A DNA stretch of 5,139 bases from an uncultured Erysipelotrichaceae bacterium (GTDB lineage: Bacteria > Bacillota_I > Bacilli_A > Erysipelotrichales > Erysipelotrichaceae): the NCBI GenBank assembly GCA_937900565.1, contig CALCFG010000047.1:1-5139 (forward strand). Direction: 5' to 3'. The notes beneath the pieces are model-generated. The model was not told the origin of the DNA. It searched no databases and was given only the letters and a program-made list of their open reading frames with translations. A program made the position numbers and the translations under genes. Below are positions 1 to 5,139 of this stretch, piece by piece. Numbering within the stretch: position 1 is the stretch's first letter; each line of letters opens with the position of its first letter.

Positions 1-1652
1 GCTGGTAACTTACCTAATTCAACAATTAATGCCTTAAGATCATCATTTAGTAATGCATCATGAATTAATTGTTCCAACGTTTTCTGATTTTCTTCAAGAT
101 AATATACTAAACGTGTTTTATAATCTTCGGAGTTTGTTTCTTTCCAATTATTATAAGCGCCATTAATTGTTTCGATTGTTGCATCTGGATTTTCTTGTTT
201 ATACTGTGTTGCAAATTCTGCAAAAACACTTGCTTGAGCTAACACCTCAAATGTATCTGCTGAACTATCATTGCCATCAATTTCAATGACGATCTTATCT
301 TTAAAGTCGTTAATGACACCATTAACAAAATCTTCGCTAGTAATGATGCTCGCAATTGAGTTCACATCACTATTACCTTGTTTAGCAAGCTCATAAGCTT
401 GATAAACTGCATTGTCATAAGTCGGGAAGCTATCCCATGAAAAATCAATGTAAATAATAATAGTCTGATTGTTAAACTTTATTTCACGACGTTCGCTTAA
501 TTGCGCAGCTAAGTTTTGTTTTTGTGTTTGAATTTCACTATTATTTGCATCTAAGGTAGCTTTAGCATCTTGCAACTTAGCTAACGCGGATGCTTTTTCT
601 TCTTGGAAAACTGCTTCTTGTTTTGCTAATTCTGCTTTACCATCAATAATTTTTTGCTCATTTTCACGCAATTCATTGATGCCATCTTGCTTTTTCGTTT
701 CAAATTCATTTTGACCATCAACTAGGTCAATATATGCATTATTTAATTCATTTTGACCAGATACTATCTTATCGGTTGCATCTTGTATTTCTTGATTAAA
801 TGTATCCACACCTTCTTGATAATCTTCTCTGGCTTCATTTAGAGTATCATTGGCTTCGCCAATTATTTTATCTGTACGTTTACTTGCAGCATCATTAAAT
901 GTTGCATCCAATACCGAGTTTGTTTCATCCATGAAGTCTTGATAATCTTGGCTAAAAGAATCCAAACTATCCGTACCATTCAATGTAATCATTACACTTG
1001 GTATTGCATCCATAATAAAATTTGATGCATCAATAATGCCCACATAAGAAAGCATTTGTGCATCTAATGTGGAGGTATCTAACATCTTCGTGATATATTT
1101 ACTATCCGTGTAATAACCCACCACAGTATATTGTTGACGATGAATTGATTTAGTAATATCAGTTTTATCTAGATATACTGTAATAACATCGCCAATTTCC
1201 GGATAGGAATTATTAAAATCACCCAATGCAGCTTTACTTGCATCTCCTGGAGATAAAATTACGATTTCATTTTTATTTTCTATGTCGCGTCCTTCTACAA
1301 TGGTATATTTATCAATGCTACCCTCACTTTTTCCTTCCAAGCGGATTACATCGACAGACTTACCTCGTTTCGTCAGACAATCTAAAAAATAGTAAGGTTG
1401 GACAGCCTTAATATATTCATTACTTAATAAATCATCAATATCTTCTTGTTCAAATCCTAACGTTGAAATGATTTGATAATCATGTAAGTTTGCTGCATCA
1501 TCCATGAATTCAATGGAGTTTGCCATGGATGGTGGTGCCGCTTGCAATCCAACAAAGAACGAAACACCTAACATAACTATACATGTTAAAGTGATAAACT
1601 TTGATAATGATTGGCGAATGGATTTGAACGTATCTTTCCAAATATATTTCAT
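1..1652 (-). CDS. Large FtsX/MacB-type ABC transporter permease with coiled-coil insert (3' end cut off by window)
   Basis: This is the membrane subunit of an ABC exporter or mechanotransmission-type transporter, paired with the ATPase just upstream. The frame is open from the ATG at 1652 to the left edge without a stop, giving 550 complete codons; the C-terminus is missing. The N-terminus is a short basic stretch followed by one membrane helix (about residues 19-37, with the motif LGVSFFVGLQ), typical of large Bacillota FtsX-like permeases. Residues about 44-245 look like an extracellular MacB-like core domain (for example IVEGRDIENKNEIVI). Residues about 250-391 are a charged, Gln/Glu/Lys/Ala-rich predicted coiled coil with repeated G-x-x-E-L/F units. 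A further globular stretch follows to the edge. Members of this family usually carry FtsX domains with three more helices each after this point; that is expected, not seen. The start follows the ATPase stop by 7 bases with only a weak GGTG before it, so translation is probably coupled. The substrate cannot be inferred. Confidence 0.9.
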   Translation of the reverse strand, partial: MKYIWKDTFKSIRQSLSKFITLTCIVMLGVSFFVGLQAAPPSMANSIEFMDDAANLHDYQIISTLGFEQEDIDDLLSNEYIKAVQPYYFLDCLTKRGKSVDVIRLEGKSEGSIDKYTIVEGRDIENKNEIVILSPGDASKAALGDFNNSYPEIGDVITVYLDKTDITKSIHRQQYTVVGYYTDSKYITKMLDTSTLDAQMLSYVGIIDASNFIMDAIPSVMITLNGTDSLDSFSQDYQDFMDETNSVLDATFNDAASKRTDKIIGEANDTLNEAREDYQEGVDTFNQEIQDATDKIVSGQNELNNAYIDLVDGQNEFETKKQDGINELRENEQKIIDGKAELAKQEAVFQEEKASALAKLQDAKATLDANNSEIQTQKQNLAAQLSERREIKFNNQTIIIYIDFSWDSFPTYDNAVYQAYELAKQGNSDVNSIASIITSEDFVNGVINDFKDKIVIEIDGNDSSADTFEVLAQASVFAEFATQYKQENPDATIETINGAYNNWKETNSEDYKTRLVYYLEENQKTLEQLIHDALLNDDLKALIVELGKLP

Positions 1653-1659
1653 AACACCA

Positions 1660-2361
1660 TTACCATTCTATTGTTGCAATATCTTGAGGCATTTCATTTA
1701 CAGTTATATTTTCAATCTTACCGCTTTTTACCCTTATTACTTGGTCACCCATTGGGCATATGGCTAAGTTATGGGTAACAATGACTACCGCCATACCATA
1801 GTTACGTGCTGCATCTTGCAATAATTTTAAGATTTGTTTTCCAGTATTATAATCCAATGCCCCAGTTGGTTCATCGCATAAAAGTACTTGCGGATTTTTT
1901 GCCAGTGCTCTGGCAATGGCTACCCGTTGTTGTTCCCCTCCAGATAATTGACTCGGAAAGTTATTGAGACGATTTTGTAATCCTACAGCAAGTAACATTT
2001 CCTTTGGATCGAGTGGATTTTTACAGATTTGTGTTGCAAGTTGAACATTCTCTAATGCTGTTAAATTCGGAACTAAATTATAAAATTGAAAGACAAAACC
2101 TATTTTATTGCGTCGATAAAGGGTTAATTTTTTATCATCAAAAGCACTCACCGTTTCATTATCAACGCGAACAATGCCTTCAGTTGGTTTATCCATTCCA
2201 CCCAATATATTTAAAATAGTGGATTTACCAGCGCCAGAGCTTCCACAAATAATGGTCACTTGTCCTTGTTCAATATTGAAACTCACACCATTTAATGCAT
2301 GGATGTCTACTTCACCCACATGGTATGTCATTTTTACATCTTTAAATTCAATCAAACTCAT
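1660..2361 (-). CDS. ABC transporter ATP-binding protein (MacB/LolD/SalX-like family)
   Basis: Cytoplasmic ATPase that powers the adjacent FtsX-type permease. The 233-residue protein is a complete single nucleotide-binding domain of normal length. Visible motifs in order: Walker A GSSGAGKST (40-48), Q-loop FQF with Gln92, ABC signature LSGGEQQR (139-146), Walker B VLLCDEP (159-165) with catalytic Glu164, D-loop GALD (167-170) and switch His197 in VTHN. All catalytic residues are intact. The pattern GVSFNIEQGQ before Walker A and LTALENVQLA after the Q-loop are hallmarks of the MacB/LolD/SalX group, which work with FtsX-like permeases as mechanical exporters or antimicrobial-peptide resistance modules. 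It is the first gene of a two-gene operon; no sensor kinase or regulator is visible in the window. There is no convincing Shine-Dalgarno (only GGTAGT directly before ATG). Which substrate or process it serves is unknown. Confidence 0.96.
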   Translation of the reverse strand: MSLIEFKDVKMTYHVGEVDIHALNGVSFNIEQGQVTIICGSSGAGKSTILNILGGMDKPTEGIVRVDNETVSAFDDKKLTLYRRNKIGFVFQFYNLVPNLTALENVQLATQICKNPLDPKEMLLAVGLQNRLNNFPSQLSGGEQQRVAIARALAKNPQVLLCDEPTGALDYNTGKQILKLLQDAARNYGMAVVIVTHNLAICPMGDQVIRVKSGKIENITVNEMPQDIATIEW

Positions 2362-2455
2362 ACTACCATTTTACAACGAATTATTAATCTTCAACCGATT
2401 TAAACAAATTCACATTACTTAACAAATTGTTTCTAAATAGAACTAATTAATTATT
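2362..2455. other. AT-rich intergenic spacer between the thioredoxin terminator and the ABC operon
   Basis: This short spacer between two minus-strand transcription units contains no coding frame with a start and a ribosome binding site. It is strongly AT-rich and carries several possible -35/-10 fragments, from which the ABC operon is probably transcribed. I see no riboswitch-like structure and no convincing inverted repeat that could be an operator. Confidence 0.5.
2368..2394 (-). promoter_or_regulatory. Candidate promoter of the ABC transporter operon
   Basis: Reading the minus strand, a TAAAAT box (2373 to 2368) matches the -10 consensus at 5 of 6 bases and ends only 6 bases before the ATPase ATG at 2361. 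A TTGAAG sequence (2394 to 2389) lies 15 bases upstream and could be a -35 box, although the spacing is short. If this is the promoter, transcription would start at or next to the A of the ATG and give a leaderless mRNA. Weaker alternatives in the same AT-rich region are TTGTTA (2425 to 2420) and TTGTTT (2407 to 2402) with poor -10 partners. The assignment is by eye only. Confidence 0.3.
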
Positions 2456-2483
2456 AAAAAAAAGGAATGCCTAAACACTCCTT
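2456..2483 (-). terminator. Intrinsic terminator of the thioredoxin gene
   Basis: On the minus strand the sequence forms an 8-bp stem AAGGAGTG / CATTCCTT (2483-2476 with 2469-2462, one G-T wobble), a 6-base TTTAGG loop, and a run of eight T residues that begins with the last two bases of the stem. It starts 7 bases after the TAG stop of the thioredoxin gene. It ends that gene as a single-gene transcript and insulates the downstream ABC transporter operon. Confidence 0.88.
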
Positions 2484-2490
2484 AAGGTAA

Positions 2491-2805
2491 CTAGATATTA
2501 GAATTGATGAATTGTGTTAAATCATCTGCTCCCATATATCCCATCGTAGTCGCAACCGGTTTACCATCTTTAATTAATACTAGCGTTGGAATAGACATAA
2601 TTCCAAATTGTTGCGCTACAGCTCCTACTTTATCCACATCCACTTTAATAAATTTAACTTTTCCTTCAAATGATGGGGCTAAACCTTCCAACACTGGAGA
2701 TAACATTTTGCATGGACCACACCATGTCGCAAAGAAATCCACCAACGTAATTCCATTACTTACTTCACTGTCAAATTGTTGTTTGTTTTCAATATGTAAA
2801 ATCAT
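2491..2805 (-). CDS. trxA: Thioredoxin
   Basis: Cytoplasmic thiol-disulfide oxidoreductase that reduces protein disulfides and is itself recycled, in most bacteria, by thioredoxin reductase. The protein has 104 residues, the usual length of a single-domain thioredoxin. It has the classical active site WCGPC (28-32) preceded by VDFFATW, with buried Asp23. It also has the cis-proline Pro73 in SIPT and the late Gly89/Gly92 of the beta5-alpha4 turn. There is no signal peptide or membrane anchor, so it is not a secreted thioredoxin-like protein. The start at 2805 is fixed by a strong AAGGAG seven bases upstream, the only good ribosome binding site in the window. It is transcribed alone, from a promoter with TATAAT at 2847-2842 to an intrinsic terminator. 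The gene diverges from the phosphodiester glycosidase gene; the shared 161-base upstream region does not by itself show co-regulation. Confidence 0.97.
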   Translation of the reverse strand: MILHIENKQQFDSEVSNGITLVDFFATWCGPCKMLSPVLEGLAPSFEGKVKFIKVDVDKVGAVAQQFGIMSIPTLVLIKDGKPVATTMGYMGADDLTQFINSNI

Positions 2806-2811
2806 TTTAAT

Positions 2812-2818
2812 TCTCCTT
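2812..2818 (-). promoter_or_regulatory. Ribosome binding site of the thioredoxin gene
   Basis: On the minus strand AAGGAGA precedes the ATG at 2805, with AAGGAG ending seven bases before it, close to ideal complementarity and spacing. It fixes the thioredoxin start. It also shows that this organism uses the normal anti-Shine-Dalgarno, which makes the absence of such a site before the other genes notable. Confidence 0.9.
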
Positions 2819-2841
2819 ACTACTTTTCCTTTGATGCCTCA

Positions 2842-2870
2842 ATTATACTAATTCATCCTTTAATTGCATG
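2842..2870 (-). promoter_or_regulatory. Thioredoxin gene promoter (consensus -10, weak -35)
   Basis: On the minus strand a perfect TATAAT (2847 to 2842) lies 36 bases before the thioredoxin ATG, giving a predicted leader of about 30 bases. That leader contains the strong ribosome binding site. The -35 position, 16-17 bases upstream, falls in the palindrome TGCATGCA and reads ATGCAA or CATGCA, a poor match to TTGACA. An activator or an upstream element may therefore contribute. I recognise no CtsR, HrcA or PerR operator here. Confidence 0.6.
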
Positions 2871-2930
2871 CATAATGCTTCTTTTTCGCATAATTTGGGA
2901 AAATTCACACGCGAAACTACTAACTCAGTA

Positions 2931-2959
2931 TTATTATGATACATCACTCATGATAAAAT
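2931..2959 (+). promoter_or_regulatory. Candidate extended -10 promoter of the phosphodiester glycosidase operon
   Basis: TAAAAT (2954-2959) is preceded directly by TGA, which fits the TGn extension of extended -10 promoters. The 17-base-spaced -35 position (2931-2936) reads TTATTA, 3 of 6 matches. The box ends seven bases before the ATG at 2967, so the transcript would begin at or beside the start codon. A second possible -10, TATGAT (2935-2940), would give a leader of about 20 bases, also without a Shine-Dalgarno site, and has no good -35 partner. Confidence 0.35.
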
Positions 2960-2966
2960 ATAGCGC

Positions 2967-3968
2967 ATGAATAAAAGAAAGAGAATAAATCCACATTTAA
3001 AACGTAAAACAAAAGAAATGATACTTATTTGTACTGTCATAGGTGTGACAGTAGGATTTAGTGGATTGGTTGCTGTGGATATGGCATTAAAAGGTCCATC
3101 ACAAGTATTTTCCAACTTGCTCATTCAAACATTAAATGAAACTCGACGTGGAAAATATTTATTAAATGTCTTTTTTAGCAAAGAAGAATTAAAAGCCATT
3201 GAAGAAAAGAACTCCATACGTGAAGATGATTCAGTAACAGTTAACTCGAATAATGAATACATTATTCCAGAAGATGAAAAAGATAATATCGAAATTGTAG
3301 AGATCCATGGTTCTACTTATACTGGTAAATTAATGATTGTACGCGATCCTAGTCGGATTGAGCTTGCATATATTGGAGATATTGACCCAACAATGACACG
3401 AGGAATATTTTTGGAAGAATATGTATCTCACGCTGGTGCAATTGGTGGTATTAATGCCGGTGGATTTATGGATCCAAACTGGTCATCTAACGGAACCCAA
3501 CCAATGGGATTGGTTATTCGTGATGGACAAATCGTCTATGGTGACCCGATGTATTACAATGACTTAATTGGATTTAATGCGAATCATAAGCTATTTGTGG
3601 GTAAAATGACTGGTGAACAAGCCATTGAATGGGGAATTAAAGAAGCCGTATCGTTTGGTCCAAGTTTAATTGTTAATGGTGAAGCTAAAGATGTTTCAGG
3701 AAGTGGTGGTGGATTAAATCCACGTACAGCCATTGGGCAAACTTGGGATGGTACTGTTTTATTATTAACGATAGATGGACGTCAAACCAATTCATTAGGT
3801 GCATCCTATTCCGATGTGATTCAAATATTTTTAGAATATGGCGCATGTGATGCGGCTAATTTGGACGGTGGTAGTTCAACCGTTATGGTTTATCAGGGTG
3901 AAATCATTAATTCTCCTGTATCAATGAAAGGAGACCGTGCTATTCCAACGGCATGGTTAGTGAAATAA
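2967..3968 (+). CDS. Membrane-anchored phosphodiester glycosidase (NAGPA-domain) family protein
   Basis: The 333-residue protein has a basic N-terminus (residues 1-17), one membrane helix (about 18-40) and no clear signal peptidase site. It should therefore be anchored with its C-terminal domain outside the cell. After a linker (about 41-108) comes the domain known from the lysosomal GlcNAc-1-phosphodiester alpha-N-acetylglucosaminidase and many bacterial homologues, often annotated as exopolysaccharide biosynthesis proteins. Its conserved blocks are all present: GGINAGGF (160-167), GPSLIVNG (231-238), NPRTAIG (251-257), TIDGR (268-272) and NLDGGSST (298-305). The family hydrolyses sugar-1-phosphodiester bonds, so a role in trimming or remodelling a cell-surface glycopolymer is a reasonable inference; the substrate is unknown. 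An in-frame TAG at 2961-2963 rules out a longer protein. The ATG lacks a Shine-Dalgarno site; Met18 (3018) has none either and would remove the basic region. It is the first gene of a two-gene unit. Confidence 0.92.
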   Translation: MNKRKRINPHLKRKTKEMILICTVIGVTVGFSGLVAVDMALKGPSQVFSNLLIQTLNETRRGKYLLNVFFSKEELKAIEEKNSIREDDSVTVNSNNEYIIPEDEKDNIEIVEIHGSTYTGKLMIVRDPSRIELAYIGDIDPTMTRGIFLEEYVSHAGAIGGINAGGFMDPNWSSNGTQPMGLVIRDGQIVYGDPMYYNDLIGFNANHKLFVGKMTGEQAIEWGIKEAVSFGPSLIVNGEAKDVSGSGGGLNPRTAIGQTWDGTVLLLTIDGRQTNSLGASYSDVIQIFLEYGACDAANLDGGSSTVMVYQGEIINSPVSMKGDRAIPTAWLVK

Positions 3969-3970
3969 GC

Positions 3971-5068
3971 ATGAAAAAAAATTCACTGCGTCACAAACAA
4001 CTTGCGAAAGTTGCTCCACATTTTTATTTAAAAATGTTACTGTTAGCGTTAATAATGATATTTATCTGTTCAATCGGTTTATTCTTAGAATACCATTGGT
4101 TAGAAAATTACGATGCTGCCCAACCTATATCAGCCGCCAATCGCTACATTACACGCTTAATAGACAAAGACTATGATTCAATATATGATGAAGCAAGTCA
4201 AATTACTACTCTATTCAATACGAAAGAAGAATTAAATTCTTATTTAAATGACAAGTATGAATACGAATCTGTTAACGATTTGTATTTATCGGAAGACTTT
4301 GCGTGTTCGATTAATAACGAAGATTTGCATTGCTTTAATATTCGTAAAAGTTCAACTGAAACATTGCAAACAATTTATACTCATAAAGTTAATGACCAAT
4401 GGTTAGCATTGCCACAAATGGCAAGTAATACTTATACGATTATTACCTCCAATGAAGACGTTACCTTAACATTAAATGGCGTTACAGTTACTTCTTCTTC
4501 TACTAAAAATAATGAAGAAATATTCTATTCCGCATTTGATAATTTGGATAATACAAGTAACTTAACGCTTTATCCAAATTATACAGTGAAAGAAGTTATC
4601 TCCAATCATCCTTTATTTGGATTATCCAATAGTGATTACCTTGCCGTACAAGATGCAATTAACCCCGTCATTTACGTTGGCGAAAAACCAGAAAGTGAAA
4701 CATATCTCACTTATCAGCAATTATTAATTGATACAGCACAAATGTATTGTAAGTACATTACCGCAGACGCTTCTTTATGGCAATTAACTTCCCTATTATA
4801 TCCTTACAGTGAATTCTATGATCAAGTAAGGACCTTTGAAAATATATGGTTTACTGATCATACATCCATTGAATTTAACGACTTAAGTGTATCTAACGTC
4901 ATTAACCTAGGTAATGATGGATTCTTAGGTAATATAGAATTTGATTATGTTGTAACAACTGAGGATGGAAATTCAAAAGTTTATCATACTGCTTATCAAA
5001 TAACATTCATTAATTCCTACGGACGTTATTTGGCAAGTAATATTGCAACAATAAACACAGCCGACTAG
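3971..5068 (+). CDS. Membrane-anchored extracellular protein of unknown function, possible NTF2-like domains
   Basis: I do not recognise this protein with certainty. From the ATG at 3971 it has 365 residues: a basic N-terminus, one membrane helix (about 22-39) and a large acidic, Asn/Thr/Ser/Tyr-rich region that should lie outside the cell. Residues about 50-145 (NRYITRLIDKDYDSIYD) resemble the NTF2-like domains at the N-terminus of penicillin-binding and TcaA-type proteins. A short beta-rich segment around residues 155-205 contains NEDVTLTLNGVTV. The last part (about 250-360) may be a second NTF2-like fold ending in strands such as YHTAYQITFI. These fold assignments are inference. Cys112 and Cys121 are close enough for an extracellular disulfide. 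The frame also allows ATG at 3953, which overlaps the upstream gene by 16 bases. I prefer 3971 because it gives a standard MKK start two bases after the upstream stop; neither start has a good Shine-Dalgarno site. Placement suggests it works with the phosphodiester glycosidase at the cell surface. Confidence 0.85.
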   Translation: MKKNSLRHKQLAKVAPHFYLKMLLLALIMIFICSIGLFLEYHWLENYDAAQPISAANRYITRLIDKDYDSIYDEASQITTLFNTKEELNSYLNDKYEYESVNDLYLSEDFACSINNEDLHCFNIRKSSTETLQTIYTHKVNDQWLALPQMASNTYTIITSNEDVTLTLNGVTVTSSSTKNNEEIFYSAFDNLDNTSNLTLYPNYTVKEVISNHPLFGLSNSDYLAVQDAINPVIYVGEKPESETYLTYQQLLIDTAQMYCKYITADASLWQLTSLLYPYSEFYDQVRTFENIWFTDHTSIEFNDLSVSNVINLGNDGFLGNIEFDYVVTTEDGNSKVYHTAYQITFINSYGRYLASNIATINTAD

Positions 5069-5090
5069 TTTTTAATCGGCTGTGTTTTTT
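5053..5090 (+). terminator. Strong intrinsic terminator closing the plus-strand operon
   Basis: A perfect 12-bp stem pairs AAACACAGCCGA (5053-5064) with TCGGCTGTGTTT (5076-5087) around an 11-base loop. It is followed by T residues to 5090. The 5' arm consists of the last codons of the preceding gene, and the TAG stop (5066-5068) lies in the loop. On the other strand the hairpin is followed only by an interrupted TTTATTG, so it should work mainly in the plus direction. Confidence 0.93.
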
Positions 5091-5139
5091 AGGTGTGCCG
5101 GGCATGGCATGAATTCAGTTGGAGATAAACCAACCACAG
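5091..5139. other. Short GC-richer segment with a small hairpin, cut by the window edge; identity unknown
   Basis: After the terminator the composition shifts: GTGTGCCGGGCATGGCATG is far richer in G and C than the rest of the window and contains GGCAT twice in tandem. A small inverted repeat, GTTGG (5118-5122) with CCAAC (5130-5134) around seven bases, follows. No open frame with a start can be defined in 49 bases. It could be the edge of a repeat, a mobile element, an RNA gene or a neighbouring gene; the sequence here does not decide. Confidence 0.3.

Noticed and set aside
1226..1411. Open frame of 61 codons on the plus strand
   Set aside because: It lies wholly antisense to the permease coding frame, has no ribosome binding site and encodes a composition typical of a shadow frame.
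1504..1767. Open frame of 87 codons on the plus strand across the ATPase-permease junction
   Set aside because: It is antisense to two well-supported genes; its hydrophobic look comes from the complement of their codons.
2004..2422. Two plus-strand open frames opposite the ATPase gene
   Set aside because: Both mirror the ATPase frame, whose catalytic motifs are intact, and neither has a ribosome binding site.
2504..2851. Open frame of 115 codons on the plus strand opposite thioredoxin
   Set aside because: Thioredoxin on the minus strand has its active site, a strong ribosome binding site, a promoter and a terminator; the opposite frame has none of these.
2863..2872. TGCATGCA palindrome upstream of thioredoxin as an operator
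   Set aside because: Only the 8-base core is symmetric; the flanking bases do not continue the symmetry and it matches no operator I know.
2884..2916. Inverted repeat TTTCGC / GCGAAA in the divergent intergenic region
   Set aside because: The arms are only six bases and 21 bases apart, without conserved flanks or a T-run, so chance is a sufficient explanation.
2936..2955. Direct repeat ATGATA spaced by 14 bases before the phosphodiester glycosidase gene
   Set aside because: Six AT-rich bases repeated twice are expected by chance in this composition; not enough for a regulator site.
3953..3970. Upstream ATG at 3953 as the start of the second plus-strand operon gene
   Set aside because: It would add six residues and overlap the previous gene by 16 bases, without a Shine-Dalgarno site. 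The ATG at 3971 gives a normal basic start before the membrane helix. The choice is not certain.

Overview
The window is AT-rich DNA with compact bacterial gene spacing, intrinsic terminators ending in T-runs, and protein families typical of low-GC Gram-positive bacteria (Bacillota). The large FtsX-type exporter permease with a coiled-coil insert and the membrane-anchored phosphodiester glycosidase fit a gut Firmicute, possibly of the Erysipelotrichia or a related Bacilli lineage. That placement is inference from style, not from a marker gene. UGG codes tryptophan and all frames read cleanly with the standard stops.

Left part, minus strand (1-2361): a two-gene ABC transporter operon. The ATPase (2361 to 1660) comes first. 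Seven bases later comes a very large permease (1652 to beyond the left edge), of which the first 550 residues are present: one N-terminal membrane helix, an extracellular MacB/FtsX-like domain, a long coiled coil, and the start of the region after it. Its remaining membrane helices and stop lie outside the window.

Middle, minus strand (2456-2847): a monocistronic thioredoxin gene (2805 to 2491) with a strong ribosome binding site, a consensus -10 box and its own intrinsic terminator, which separates it from the transporter operon.

Right part, plus strand (2954-5090): a two-gene unit divergent from thioredoxin. It encodes a membrane-anchored phosphodiester glycosidase (NAGPA-fold) domain protein and, two bases after its stop, a second membrane-anchored extracellular protein of unknown function with possible NTF2-like domains. 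A strong hairpin terminator closes the unit, and its 5' arm lies inside the last codons. Both products are predicted to sit on the outer face of the membrane, so a joint role in the cell envelope is plausible. The last 49 bases look different in composition and hold no identifiable gene.

The most unusual pattern is in translation initiation. Only thioredoxin has a clear Shine-Dalgarno sequence. The first genes of the other two transcription units each have a TAAAAT box ending 6 or 7 bases before the ATG, the geometry expected for leaderless mRNAs. The downstream gene in each unit sits 2 or 7 bases behind the preceding stop, also without a good Shine-Dalgarno sequence. I found no RNA gene, CRISPR array, insertion sequence or complete new defence-like system.
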